A stretch of DNA of 64,000 nt from Omphiscola glabra (GCA_964017045.1 OZ024798.1:13957724-14021723), one strand, 5' to 3'. Numbered from the stretch's first letter, positions 48,017-60,456 are shown. Made by a program: numbers and translations. The notes: generated from the letters alone by a model not told the origin.

Positions 48017-48365
48017 CTGTGCAAATAATCAGGATATCAAATATTATTTTTTTGTTAACATTTAAATGAAAATTGTGCAGTGTAAAGAATGCACATTTAA
48101 ATATTGAAACAAGATATTTTTTAAATGTATGTTTTTAAACTAACGGTGTTACACGTTTTTGTCGATGTCATTAAATGTACTGTCAAATTGACATGAAAAG
48201 TTTTCATTACACTCTGATTTACAGCTGTTGATTGAATTAAATATTTTAAACTACTACATATTAAAAAATAACGAGATTCGATAAGGAAAAACTAAGGTAT
48301 ATCAGAGTCTATGTATGGCATAACATTTACACATTTAAAAGTGTGCATGTTTTTTTCTAACTGAC

Positions 48366-50103
48366 CTGGAAGAGTTACCCTTCTTGGTATGCTTTCCAAG
48401 ATTGGACCACTCGCTTCAGGCTCGGTGCGACTTTCTTCAGTAGTATTTATTTCAGTGACGTCATTTGGTTCCTGGCTTTGACGACTTTCAGTAGCAGATA
48501 CATCGCCCTGTGTCAGATTTGTTGTGTGCATGTGCACGGTATACACGAAACACTGGACGTTGTGGATGTACGGTTTCCAATTTGAGCTGAAGATGGTATC
48601 CTTCACTTTCTCGTAAAAGTCTTCAAACGGAGCGATTGCTACTTTGTTAAAATCGAAACACTTGCCACTGATGTAAGATACGCCATCGCGTTTCACGCTG
48701 CTTTGATAAAAAGTTTCCAACTCCCCACAATGTTTTGAGAAGGCAAATGACGCGAAAACGAAGGACAGTGCAAAGAGTTTTATCCATTCGTTTAAGCTCC
48801 CTGTCTTGCGTTCTATCCCGTTACCTGTTGTAGTAATTGTATCTGGTCCTCTCTTGTTATTTTTATCAATATCTTGTAAATTGAAGCTTTGATCCCAAGA
48901 CCAGATATAAAAAATATCCGATACATACTTGTTACAATTTAAATAATATGTCATGTCATTGAAAAAGCGTGTGAATGACTTCGCTACGCTTTTGTAAGTA
49001 CCCAACAAGTTCCAGTTATTTCGCTTAATCGTTTTCATTATAAAATCTTGTGATTGTTTGTATTTTATTTTCAATGATAGTTTAACGAAAGATCTGGGCA
49101 ATAATACCTTGGGAATCAAGGCCTTCTCCGGAAATAGGGGCAACGCAATGATCGGCATTTCAGATAACTGTCTTTCTTTGCGGTATCTTCCAAAGCCGTG
49201 TCTTTTGTCTCCTTTGGTGATATCTTCCAAGGCCGTGTTTTTGGTCTTCTTTTGTGGTATCTTCCAAAGCCGCGTTTGTTGTCTTCTTTGGGGGTATCTT
49301 ATCAGGCCGTATTCTTTGCCTTCTGTGGTATATGACTTGAGATCTTTACTTTTTTTCATACCCAACATTTTCAAAGTGTAATATGTCTTAGGAAATAAAT
49401 CTTCATAGGTGGCGATTCTATCATTAAAATTTAAACCTTTACAAATCTTAAAAAAGCATTTGGGAAAGTTGACGCCACTAATGTCATTAGATTTTGCTTT
49501 TCTTTTGGTCATGGTCTTGTCACAGATCAGACTATACCCTTTTAACAGTAAGCCTATATTTAGAAATACCATAAGAGTCGTGGTTGAACAATCTTTAGTG
49601 ATCCAAGAGTGTTCAAGAAATTTGCGATAAGCGATGACCTCCTTTTCATAAAAATGTTGACCTCTGTTGGATCCGATAATGCAAAATCTGAAGACCGATC
49701 TTCTTTGCAAGGTACTTTGATCACGTGACGTCATTGATCCGAAATATTCTAAGATGAGGTCTCTCAACTGTGACCATCTTTTCTCTTGGATATTTATGTA
49801 TCGTTTGATATCGATTCGTACTTCGCTAGACGCCCTGGGCCTGGCACTTATCAAGTGGATGGACCGCTTGCGAAAGATAAATTGGACTTTGTTGTGCATA
49901 ACTTTACGGATCAAATAGTAGTCTAAGAATTTGACAACTTCACTTTCCTCAATATATCCAAATTTGATGGAACAATTATATAAAGCAAGAAGTGCGTTAT
50001 ACAAGTAGACCAAAAATATAATGATACGTTCAGTCATTTTAAAAGCTTTTAGCATCGACTCATGAACAGGTCTAATTTGGTCACTTATTCGTCTCCTTAT
50101 CAT
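48366..50103 (-). CDS. unrecognised gene: large first coding exon with hydrophobic segments
   Basis: A 1738-base exon (579 codons, phase 1 donor CCAG/GTCAGT). The start ATG at 50103 follows an acceptor-like TTTCACAG at 50114, so a 5' untranslated exon is likely. Hydrophobic segments lie at residues 24-42 (IIIFLVYLYNALLALY), 173-194 (TLMVFLNIGLLLKGY) and 440-457 (IKLFALSFVFASFAF), compatible with a membrane protein. Residues about 264-312 are encoded by a 37-bp repeat. Residues 530-575 are Ser/Thr/Glu-rich. No catalytic or binding motif is recognised. The length of uninterrupted frame in AT-rich DNA, with splice phase matching the following exons, makes it a real gene. Its overall design (long first exon, then phase-1 exons) resembles the BIR/RING gene at 60-64 kb, but I see no clear sequence relation. 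Confidence 0.7.
49184..49332 (-). repeat. 37-bp tandem repeat inside the coding exon
   Basis: Four units of 37 bp (plus strand TATCTTCCAAAGCCGTG...). Because 37 is not a multiple of three, successive units are read in different frames: TRLWKI, TALEDI and HGFGRY come from the same DNA word. Confidence 0.9.
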
Positions 50104-50114
50104 TCCTTTAGCAC

Positions 50115-51180
50115 TGTGAAACAGAAAATTTAGAGCAATTATTATTATATTATGTAACGAATAATAAAATAATATTAGTTTTGTTATGTATGACTATAAC
50201 AACGCGTACAATAGGCTGGAAAAAATAAATTCCCAGAAGTTAGCACTAATTGGGATTCTAATAAAGAAAGTGTTTTTCTTTATCGAATCCATGTTTCGTA
50301 CATCAATTTTAATAGATGGGAAGTTCTCACATTGCCGCAATCATTGTTTGACGTGATATTTTTAGTGGATTATAATTTAAAATTATGTATCCCTATGTGG
50401 ACAAATAAGTGTATTATTATTATTAATATTATTATTATTTGGTGGTTTTATATAGCTTAGGGCTAGGCTCAAGTGCTTCACATTAAAATTAGCAATTACA
50501 GAAACGTATACATTTAAGAAATACAATTGGTGAAAAGTTTGCCCTCATCCACCCAAGTAATATCTATGTGCAGCACTCAGCAGAATCAAGAGTTATTTAT
50601 CAGTCAGATGGGGTTAGATTGAGTCGATATAGTATAGTTTAAAGACATGGGTCTTTATGACAGTTTTGAAGGCTGTGATGGTCTATAAAATTCGGGTGTG
50701 AAATGGAAGAGACACCATTGATTTGGGGCACAGAAAGAGAAAGCTCGTTAACCCCGTTTCTAAAGTTACAGTTATTTTTCGGATGTCTGAGTAGTGATTA
50801 TTTGCTTGTGACAGGTTTTAAGGTCATTTTCATTTTTCTTTTTTTTTTTAAAAAGATAAATTCAAATTGCTCTGGCGTTAAGCGTTTATGCTTTCGAATA
50901 GAGTTATTTTTTTAAGTTCCTAAAATTAAAAAAGCCAAGACTGACATTGCGGGTTTTTTTTGGGTTTTTTTTGTTGTTGTTGTCTTTTTTAAATTATCCC
51001 CAAAAATAGGACAAGTCACTTATTTTGTAAAAAAAACAAAAAAAACAGGATTGCAATTGAAATTGAAAGCGCAGGTCATTTTCTTTCATGATAATACATA
51101 AATAATATAGATATAACTTGACATATATATTATGTGACAATGCGTGATAGTATAACAATGACAGACAAATAAAGTCAGTT
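50115..51180. other. AT-rich upstream region
   Basis: No further exon or promoter element could be recognised. A short ATT trinucleotide run lies near 50415. Confidence 0.5.
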
Positions 51181-51189
51181 TAGTCAGAT

Positions 51190-51575
51190 AAAAGGCTAAT
51201 AAAATGTCGGCCAGGGGAAATGAAAATACAAACGTCTGCCAGGTAAAATTTGAAAACAAATGTCTGCCAGATAAAATGAAAATACAAACGTCTGCCAGGT
51301 AAAATTTGAAAACAAATGTCTGCCAGATAAAATGAAAATACAAACGTCTGCCAGGTAAAATTTGAAAACAAATGTCTGCCAGATAAAATGAAAATACAAA
51401 CGTCTGCCAGGTAAAATTTGAAAACAAATGTCTGCCAGATAAAATGAAAATACAAGCGTCTGCCAGGTAAAATTTGAAAACAAATGTCTGCCAGATAAAA
51501 TGAAAATACAAACGTCTGCCAGGTAAAATTTGAAAACATATGTCTGCCAGATAAAATGAAAATACAAATGACAAC
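51190..51575. repeat. 56-bp minisatellite built from two 28-bp halves
   Basis: About 7 copies of a 56-bp unit with alternating halves AAATGTCTGCCAGATAAAAT and AAACGTCTGCCAGGTAAAAT. The long minus-strand frames (FYLADICF, WQTFVF) are repeat products. Confidence 0.95.
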
Positions 51576-51599
51576 CAGATAATGTGACACCACTTAAAT

Positions 51600-53090
51600 G
51601 TCATTATGACAACCACACCCCGTTGAAAGATAATAATAGTTTATTAAAAACTGTATTTGCTATGTATTTTGTCTCAAAACTCACACAAATTTAATGTAAA
51701 GATAATAATTAAAGATAGCGACCAATTTTCTGAGACTGATATTCTCCGAATACCTTGAAATACGAAACCAATAAAAAAATAATAAAGACATGTGAAACAG
51801 AATTAAACATTACGTCATATCAATATTTACTTTATACATGGAAACCAACTGCTACACTCCCTGATATTTTTATACCTTTTTATATATACATCAAATAGTA
51901 ATATAAAATATGACTCCCCATTAAATTTTAAAGTAGATTTATTTGATTAATACAAAATATAATTTATTTATTTTATTTTTTTTTGGTACATCTATATATT
52001 TTCAGGATAACATTGGAAGTTGCACTATAGTTTTTTCACTATAATTTGGTATAAATGCGAAGTTCTTCTTATCAATGTAACCTCGCTGCTTTTAATCCGA
52101 GGCTGCGTGAAAGAATGCCGTCAAACAATACAACATTTAGATTTTAGAGTAATTAAATATCTTCCTGTGCAGTTGCATTTGTTTTGATTTAATCTGCGGC
52201 CTCAACTAGACTGAAAGTGAAACCGTTCGTCTCGTTCAAGTTAAATCAGAAGGATTGTGGGATAATAAACTGTTTGATTTCTTCTTCAATCACGTCTTAA
52301 AGTTATTTTATTTATTGTTGTAAAGATGATTCAAAGTTACAGATTACTTACATTAACTAGCGAGGCGTTACATTGAAGGAGAATCGAAGCATAACTTACC
52401 CCAAGTTAAGAAAATGGCGCTGATGTAATACGGGGAAAATATTGAGTCTTATTTATATAATATGTGGGTCAAATAAATTATAAAGTTTGATAAGGTGGAC
52501 TTGTCTCTTTTAAAGTATTTGACTTTTCTTTTTTTTCTCTTCTATTCAAAGAATACTTGTCTTAATACTTAATACATTGTTGTATTGGTAAAAATATTTT
52601 TTTTAAAAAATCAATTTATGATCTAATCGATTATTTGTATTTACGGTTTAGATTTAACCCACCAAATGGGATTTAGGTGTGGGGAAATATGACGTCATTT
52701 TTTAATTTTATAGCAAAATAATCAATATTTATCATTATCGAATTCATATTAATAGTTATTGGTCAAACTAGTGCCCCCCCCAAAAAAACGTCAGGTACTA
52801 ATGTAGGAATAAGGCCAGGGGGGGGGTGTCAACGGTTGACGTCATATTTTTGTGGCGTTAGTTATGGTTCAGATGATTACAATGTGGTTTAAATAGTGAG
52901 TGGATGGCCTGCAGTCTAAATCGCATCTATTTCAAGCCAGACAAGGATGTGACTGGCTAACCTAGGATGGGGAACACTATCACGAGAAGGAAAACTCTGA
53001 ATTTAACCCCGGGAGATGGAGTCCCCTTGGCGTTATCACTTAACACTACTGGTGACAAGCTGTATCAACCGCGCCTCATGTTTCCACGGG
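51600..53090. other. AT-rich intergenic DNA
   Basis: No gene recognised. 52780-52830 holds C7 and G9 runs. Confidence 0.5.
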
Positions 53091-53104
53091 CTCACCACAT
53101 ACGT

Positions 53105-53299
53105 CAGCGGTTCTCAACCTGTGGGTCGCGACCCCTTTGGGCGTCGCGCTAATCTTTCCAAGGGGTCGCCTGAGACCATCTGAAAACACATATACTCTAC
53201 AGTTATGAAGTAGAAATAAAAATAATTTTATGGCTGGGGGTCGCCACAACATGGGACAATATTAAAGAGTCGCGGCATTAATAAGGTTGAGAAACGCTG
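53105..53299. mobile_element. SPIN-family hAT MITE with target-site duplication
   Basis: A 195-bp element starting CAGCGGTTCTCAACCTGTGG, with GTCGCGACCCCTTTGGG, GGGGTCGCCTGAGACCATC, AACACATATA, ATAATTTTATGG, GGGGGTCGCCACAACATG and the end GGTTGAGAAACGCTG. In order and wording this is the non-autonomous SPIN/URR1-type hAT element as I remember it. Flanks are ACATACGT (53097-53104) and ACGTACGT (53300-53307), an 8-bp duplication with one difference, as expected for hAT insertion. Confidence 0.8.
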
Positions 53300-53309
53300 A
53301 CGTACGTGG

Positions 53310-54795
53310 AGGTAAGTGATTTGCTGTCCTGGAAACCAGATTATCATCCTCAAGCAAAAAATCGTACCAGAACTTGTGATTTTGCCCTGCGAGGGCTAGA
53401 CCATCGTCACAGATTGACGGACAGCTATCTAAAGACCCAAAACATTATGTGTATTCTGTATGCAATATTTGTTTGTGTCTAGTCTCGTTTCCGCCAGTGT
53501 GGGGCGGCAAAGTAAGCTCAATCAGGGCGTCACAAACGCTACCTAACGCACTGTAACTACTAGCGTCTTTTCAGACATTTAATGCATTCATTACTGTTTT
53601 TTTTTTAAAACTACTTACAAACCAAATAGCATATATGCTAAACATTGCAATTAAATTTGTAGCTTGTTATCTTTATGTATATTGCGAAATAGAGATTTCT
53701 AAATAAGTTTTGTTTTTATTTTCTAATTATATTTTTTCTTTGGCGTGTGTGTGTGTATGTATGTGTGTGCGTGTGTGTGTGTACATAAGTCTTTCTGGCG
53801 GGTGCCCGCTGCTTTGTTTCACTTTCTTCGAGTTTTTCCATTGCCTATGCGATATATTTCTAACTGCTTAAAGCTAGACTCAGTGATTGTAGGACCGCAT
53901 TCAAGTTACATGAATGAAATAGTAAAAACCTTTTTCAGCTCCGGATTCGCGAGTTTTTATTTTCTCTCGCTCCGGACTCGCCTGACCGGTTTATTCAAAT
54001 ACGGATTCTGCGTTTAAAAAAAAAAATCAACGTGTAAGAACGCATGAAAGCCTATTAAGCGACAAGAGTGTTCGCTGTAATTGGAATAGATACTGCGACC
54101 TCTCTCTTTCGTTTACAAGCCTCTCGCTCCTCGCTTGTTGCTGTGACAAGTTAATTGTGCGGACAAATATATTGTCGTTTCATTTCAATTACTCCAGTTT
54201 GAAGTTGGCACGCTTCTGTTGTATGTAATTTTCAAAAGCCGGCGATTGATCATGGGGATCGAGATAAACGAGGTTAAGTGGTTCGACGACATAAAACGAA
54301 TCGACATAACCGATGAGAAAAGGCTCAGACGATAGAGAGAATTTAGCGGATCCACTTCAAAAACGTCGACATAACTGGGTTGGCAAGTCAACCGTGGTCG
54401 AGATAAGTGGGTTCGACAGTAGTGTTATGATATGAATATATCTCATTGTGTTTATTTTTGCAGGCGCTTGATGTTTCCACTGAGTTAAATATGATAAGAT
54501 TATTTTGATTAATTATCCAAATTAATGGAACTATTATTTGATTACATTTTAAATTTAACATTTTCATTTTCCGCGAATAGAAATTATTTTAAAACTACCG
54601 TACCTTAACAAGAGTAAGGTATTTAAATATTTCTCAAACGGAAAAATAATCATATTGATATATAAAGAGCTGATTTTCAATATATATATATATTGTAACA
54701 CAACAATTCCTGTTTGACATTATTGAATTTAAGAGTGATTATTTCATTGTATATCCGTTGATTCATTTGGCCAATATTTCATTATTTTCAAAGAT
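53310..54795. other. intergenic DNA without recognised gene
   Basis: A (GT)n-rich tract is at 53743-53782. 54240-54420 contains repeated TCGACATAA-type words and may be a decayed repeat. No supported coding region. Confidence 0.45.
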
Positions 54796-54796
54796 T

Positions 54797-55020
54797 AGTT
54801 TACAGAGGTAAAGAGGATACGCCACCGAAACGCCAGAGGAAAAGTGCTCAAAGGAAGACCTAGGCTTAGGCGGGTAGATGATGTGGCAAAAGATCTACAG
54901 CAGCTGGAATTGAAAGCATTGAAAAGAAAAGCATCTATTAGGTCTCAGTGGAAGGAAGTGGTGAGGCAGGCCACAGCCCTACACGGGCTGTAGTGTCACT
55001 GGGATAGATGGATGGATCGA
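54797..55020 (+). mobile_element. 3' end of a non-LTR retrotransposon ORF and tail
   Basis: The frame reads RNARGKVLKGRPRLRRVDDV, AKDLQQLELKALKRKAS, IRSQWKEVVRQATALHGL and stops at TAG 54991-54993. This is the GRPxLRWxDDVxxDL...RxxWRxxVxxA...GL end typical of RTE/CR1-type reverse-transcriptase ORFs. A GATGGATGGAT tail follows. The rest of the element is absent (5' truncation). Confidence 0.75.
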
Positions 55021-55380
55021 CCAATCGCAGGATGGAACTGGAAAATAAAACTAATAAACACAGACCGGCGGTTACATTTTTTTTTAATATTTATATGTAC
55101 AGCAATATTTATTAATTATTTATAAAACTAAAAGTATCTGAATGCCCTTGCTTTGCAAGAGTACTTGAGATAATGAAATGTTTAGTACAAATATATGAAA
55201 AGTTTACTTTTTTTTTTTAAAGCGTTCGTTCGTATTTTTTTGTTGGAAACCTAAAGCAAATGAATCAGTACAGTTGGGCCGAAGAGTAAAACAAATATTC
55301 TTCTGTAATAGATAAGGGTAGTCATGGGTTTAAGGTCAAACTACGATCCGATATTTTTTTTTCCGAAGCCCTAGGTATCC
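55021..55380. other. AT-rich spacer
   Basis: Nothing recognised. Confidence 0.5.
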
Positions 55381-55389
55381 AGTACACCC

Positions 55390-55570
55390 CTGATATGTCA
55401 CTATCTGATATGTCACAATCTGATATGTCACAATCGGATGTGCCAAAATCTGATATCTCACAAATCTGATATGTCACAATCTGATATCTAACAATCTTAT
55501 ATCTCAAAATCTGATATGTCACAATCTGATAGGTTACAGTCTGATAAATCATAATCTGATATGTCACATT
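55390..55570. repeat. 15-17-bp tandem repeat
   Basis: Units of TGATATGTCACAATC with variants, about 11 copies. Confidence 0.9.
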
Positions 55571-55994
55571 GAATTAATCATTAATATAGAAATGGGTCAC
55601 TGAGTACATCCACATTTAAAACTAATTAATTTTTAGCAGTCTTAAAATACGATCATAAGACTTATCACATTTTTTATTTAGTTTCGTTGAGATCATGCAT
55701 TGGTGTCCCAAAACTGTTCCAAATATACAGCTCATAAGAGATTGTTTCTAATGCGTATTAGTTATGCATATCTTGTTCCAATAGTTATTGCCCAAATGCT
55801 TACACACAGGCTAATACACGTATTACATTACGATATAGTAAATTGCCTCCTTAAAAGTTATCTTATTTTTTCCTCGGTCCTCCTAGATACTATTCCATTA
55901 GTATGAGAAACTCCAATTTGGCTCTTTTAAAAATTAAATGGTCAACCTCCGTTGCTGTTCCTTTGATTTAATGTTATATGATGTACAGTAATAT

Positions 55995-56180
55995 GTGGTT
56001 CCCAATCTGTGCTCCACGTTGCCCTAAGAGCTTGCATGCACTTCTCATGGGCTCTGCAGCCGCCTTGAGATATAAAACTGCACACTTAACGTGTAATGTA
56101 GAGTAGGCTTTAGGGGGTCCCACAAATAAAACTTATTTTCAAAAGGACTCCACGAGTAAAAAACATTTTGGGAACCGCTG
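55995..56180. mobile_element. hAT-like MITE
   Basis: Imperfect inverted ends GTGGTTCCCAAT (left) and ATTTTGGGAACCGCTG (right), 186 bp, non-coding. Confidence 0.5.
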
Positions 56181-57480
56181 TCCCAGATATAAAATAACAC
56201 ATTTGAAAAAAGTTGTAAAAGTAAAATATGCCAAACAGTATCATTATCCCAATAATACTTTACGGATCAGGTACTAAAGCACGTATGGTATTTAAAGACT
56301 AAGAATATTTTTTTAATACATAGACATCGTTATAATGAATATCATTTAAATGTAAATTATATTAACATCACTTGAAAAGTACACTAAGGTAACATCATTT
56401 GGTTTAATCAAAATAGAATCTCATCAAACAAATCATAAACAACAAAAAAATGAGCTATTTCTGATTTAGGCAGCTCGTGAAACTACTTAAAATATCTTCA
56501 TTTTTTTTAATAATCACCAAAACAAAGATGAATATATCATAAAGATGTGTTTCGTGCAAAAAATTTCATTCTTAAGAAATGTTGAACGTTTTGAAAGACA
56601 GAATACTGATTTTTTTTTAAGGACAATTTCTTTCAACAATTGTATACTTTTTGATAATTTACAAAATCACATAATTATCCATTATCCCGTTATGTAGTTT
56701 CGAAATACTTTTTGTGCATCCACTCTGGTGCATCAAAATAAAAAATATCAATTTTTGCTTAACAGTCACATACTATTCTTTTTATTTAAAATATCATTTT
56801 GCGATAGAACCTACATCCCTCGAAGCAGTACGCGTCGTTTAATGCTTGAGGCCAGCATATGGAGATCTACATTCCCAGACTAGAATTTATTGCTGTGTTA
56901 AAAAGTTTACAAACATTCCCCCAACCCCAAAAAGACAAACAATGAAGCAGACTTTCTTTTTAACATACGAGCTAAATATAAAATTGCCATTACAAAATTT
57001 TGACAAGTTTTTAAACATGCATAACAATAGAGTTCAACAGTTTAGTTAACAATGGTCCCTAATCTTAACAGAACATTTTTAATTGCCCTAGACACTTATT
57101 TTTGCACAATCACAACAGTCTATAAATGTTATATAATGAAAATATAAAAATTACTTGAAGCTGCCAATATATATATTAAAAAAACACTTGGCATATCTAA
57201 ATGAATTTGATTTTTTAAAAATTACTCTAAATTAAACTATAAATAAATATATGAAAATTGTTTTTTTTTTCGTTTCATCTTCCTGAGTACTATGACCTTT
57301 TTGAGAAAAAAAGTCAACCAAAATTGTTATTATTATATGTTATAAACCAATAACAATACTTGTGTTTATAAAAAAAAAGTATAAAACATTTTCCTCTAAG
57401 AGTCATTTCTATAACATAAATTATATTATTGCTTTATGTTAAAATTGCACGACATTGACTTCGGCTGGACGAGAGACTAG
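56181..57480. other. AT-rich intergenic DNA
   Basis: No gene recognised. Confidence 0.5.
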
Positions 57481-57482
57481 AT

Positions 57483-57604
57483 GTTAAACAAACCGAACAG
57501 TGTTGGAAACTAGATTAACAAACCGAACTGTGTTGGAAACTAGATTAACAAACCGAACAGTGTTGGAAACTAGATTAACAAACCGAGCAGTGTTGGAAAC
57601 TAGC
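57483..57604. repeat. 30-bp tandem repeat, 4 units
   Basis: TTAACAAACCGAACAGTG plus TTGGAAACTAGA, four nearly identical copies. Confidence 0.95.
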
Positions 57605-58435
57605 AACCCACCAAAATACTGTTAAAATGTAAACCGCTAACACTGCCCAAATTAATATTTTACACCAAATAAATATTATTATTGTTTTTACTTGAAAGTA
57701 ATTTAAATGAATAGAAATAAGTAACGTTGTCGGAATAAATATTGCAACTAACGACCCGGATAACCTCCTCTATTTTTATTTACTAACATCATTGGCCAAT
57801 GCAGAAAATATAATCCTTTCTGAGACTTTCGAGCAATTCTTAAAAAAGACGTGACCACATCCTCAGCTCTAGTCTCTTAGGATATGATTGAAGTTATGCA
57901 ATTTAAGTAAGCTTTTAATATGATTATTACTGCTGAATGATTACAAGATGATTATTATTGTATTTATTCTATTTGGAATGATACATTTTTGTTTTGCGGT
58001 GGGGGAACTGACGTAAGAGCAAGGTTATATTTTCTCATCAACATTATCAACATACTTAACACATGAACATATTTATTCATTCATAAATCTCTTTAAATAC
58101 ATTTCTTGCACACGGCTGAACTAATTGCAATTTCGCATAAACATAACACACAAAATCAACCTTATTTAGAAATGAATAACGAATTGCACCGTGAACTACC
58201 CCAGAATTTCAAGTGATGAGTGACAGAACTCCGACAGAGGAAAAAACCTGCATATAAGAGTATCATTATATATAGTTATCAAGGCCATGTTCGTTAAATG
58301 CTGAGTTATGTGAAGGCATGACATCACAGTAAACACTGTAAATGGTCATTTTAAGGAGTATCAGCAGACTAAAATAATTTAGCACCAAAAAAAAAATATC
58401 CTTTTGGGGGAAGACAAAAAAAAACAACTATTGTG
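57605..58435. other. AT-rich intergenic DNA
   Basis: No gene recognised. Confidence 0.5.
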
Positions 58436-58438
58436 TTT

Positions 58439-58602
58439 GGAAATAAAATTCTCATTGTAACACATTCAGCATGAATAAGTGGCAGGCCACTTATTCGTGC
58501 TGAATGTGTTACAATGAGAATTTTATTTCCATTTAAAAAAAAAAAAAAAAAAAAAAAATTCTCATTGGAAGACATTCAGCACGAATAAGTGGCAGGCCAT
58601 TA
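58439..58602. repeat. long palindrome with a third arm copy
   Basis: 45-base arms (58439-58483 and 58486-58530) are reverse complements with one mismatch around a 2-base centre (GGC-AG-GCC). After an A-tract of about 25 bases the left arm sequence returns (58559-58600, CATTCAGCACGAATAAGTGG). Foldback element, cruciform-forming repeat, or assembly artefact. Confidence 0.85.
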
Positions 58603-58697
58603 GTTCCTGTTGTTTTTGAAATACTATTTTGTGTGCAACTCAACATTCTTATAATGCATCACATTTAATGAAGGTCTATTGCACAATTCCCTTATAT

Positions 58698-58749
58698 CAG
58701 CGGTTCTCAGCCTGTGGGGTCGTGACCTCTTTGGGGGTCGAACGACCCT
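58698..58749. mobile_element. fragment of SPIN-family element end
   Basis: CAGCGGTTCTCAGCCTGTGG, then TTTGGGGGTCGAACGACC, matches the left end of the SPIN-type element at 53105. The remainder is not found downstream, so it is truncated. Confidence 0.65.
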
Positions 58750-59009
58750 AAACAACACATTTGTGGAAGATGCACGCGATAGACAATTATCAAACGTGAG
58801 TGTATCTCTAAGTAACTCCGCCATATCTTAGTTTATAGTAAGATTAATGCAAGGGGTAAAATTGTATTTTATAAATAATACCCCTTAAATTGTATAAGAG
58901 TCATAAATTGCAAAAACTGTAAGTCATTCGGGGAGGAATGCGATATTGAGAAAGAAAAAAAATGTTGTAATATTATTTGGAGAATTTTCATAAGCGAACC
59001 TCTACTGGC

Positions 59010-59340
59010 CGGCATCATAATTGTAATACATACACAAGTAATACAATAAACCGTGAGATCATGTAAATGTTTTGTTTAGAGACTTTGTTATCGGGCTGCC
59101 TCTTAATTATAATATACACAAGTTATACAATAAACAATGAGATCTTGGAACTGTTTTGTTTAGAGACTTTGTTATCGGGCTGCCTCTTAATTGTAATATA
59201 CGCAAGTAATACAATAAACCATGAGATCATGTAACTGTTTGGCTTAGAGACTTGGTTATTGCGCTGCCTCTTAATTGTAATTTATACAAGTAATACAATA
59301 AACCATTAGATCATGCAAGAGGTTGGTTTGTAGACTTTTA
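59010..59340. repeat. 84-85-bp tandem repeat, 4 units
   Basis: Units contain AAGTAATACAATAAACCATG, GAGATCATGTAACTG and TTGTTATCGGGCTGCCTC; AATAAAC recurs at about 59045, 59129, 59214 and 59298. Confidence 0.9.
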
Positions 59341-60129
59341 TATAGTGTAAGAAGCAGTTTTAGGTATGGAGCTAGTGAATGAAGATGATTCGTGGCGACA
59401 TCACCAAAAAAAACGTCAGATCCATTTTTCAAAAGGGTTTCACTACTCTTGTTATCATAATTGAACTACTCAGTTTTGACGTGATACCTTGAACAATTTA
59501 TAAAACTAACATTTGACTATTCTCATCAGGAATGGGAGGGGTGACAAAATGGGGATGGGGGGGGGGACTTTTCCTGGGACATTTCAAGTGTGTGGGGCTG
59601 GGGATAAGAACCAGTGTCATGTGTGGTAATATAGTATATTTAATTTGTTACATTTAAAAATTTTGAACGAGTGTCATGGATGGAAATATACTTTTGGATT
59701 TAGAAGCATTATTTTAGCTTCTAATTCTAAGTATTGTTGATAAAAAACGAGTTTTATTTACAAAAATTGTAATCTATAAATATTTTCTCTCTTAAATCTA
59801 GTGGAGATGATGGTGAAAATTATATTTTAAGTGGCGCATGCCCTGTAATAACATTTTGAATGCAGTGTTTGAATTATACGATATTGGAAAAGAATGATTT
59901 TATGAACAGTGGTTAAAGAGGGACGCGTGTAAAAAGCTGAGGAACCACTGAGTAATTAGAAAGTGAAAGTTTAGAAAATCGTGGCGTACGAAATGTCTGT
60001 CTTCATTTTGAAGGACATGAAAATTTACAGAACATCAAATCTTTCTCAAAATGTTAACATGGATTACCGGTACACCATATATTTGATATAACTAATTATT
60101 TAGCTTTAGTTATTGAGGTACGCATACTA

Positions 60130-60225
60130 ATTACATCAAAATGTGCGTATCTAACCATAATGAGTATATCAAAATGTGCGTATCTAACCATAATGAGTAC
60201 ATCAAAATGTGCATATCCAACCATT
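60130..60225. repeat. 33-bp tandem repeat, 3 units
   Basis: ATCAAAATGTGCGTATCTAA plus CCATAATGAGTAC, three copies, ending just beyond the stop codon of the BIR/RING gene. Confidence 0.9.
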
Positions 60226-60226
60226 T

Positions 60227-60456
60227 TCATGAAAAGTGAGTCTCGATTTTACCAAGTATATTTCGTAGACAGATAGGGCACGTGCTGAGAATCACTGAAC
60301 ACTCGGCACATGTCAAAAGATGTCCACATGGCAAAAACAGGACCCGTCTTTGTCTACTCCTGCATAACTGGCAGAGCTGTTTCCTGCGAAGGAGCTCATT
60401 CTCTCTTCGCAGTAACTTCAGGGTGAGATCCAAATATACATTGGAGTTCGTCGGCC
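60227..60456 (-). CDS. BIR/RING (IAP-like) gene, exon 4: RING finger
   Basis: The acceptor TTACATGACAG joins in phase 1. After NVYLDLTLKLLRRENELLRR, a likely amphipathic helix, a C3HC4 RING follows: CQLC, LPCGHLLTC, AEC and CPIC with spacing C-x2-C-x11-C-x-H-x3-C-x2-C-x6-C-x2-C, conceptual residues 524-558. The chain ends LGKIETHFS a few residues after the last Cys. This is the position and type of RING found at the C-terminus of inhibitor-of-apoptosis proteins, where it recruits E2 enzymes for ubiquitin transfer. All eight metal ligands are present. Confidence 0.85.

Noticed and set aside
48292..48365. Extension of the large minus-strand frame beyond the donor at 48366 to a stop at 48292
   Set aside because: The donor CCAG/GTCAGT joins exon A1 in the correct phase with a repeated LPRR motif. 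The unspliced end remains a possible alternative terminus.
51086..51616. 176-codon minus-strand frame with repeated FYLADICF
   Set aside because: Product of the 56-bp minisatellite; parallel frames are equally open.
53745..54017. 90-codon plus-strand frame after a GT-rich tract
   Set aside because: The start lies in simple repeat and no domain or splice evidence was found.
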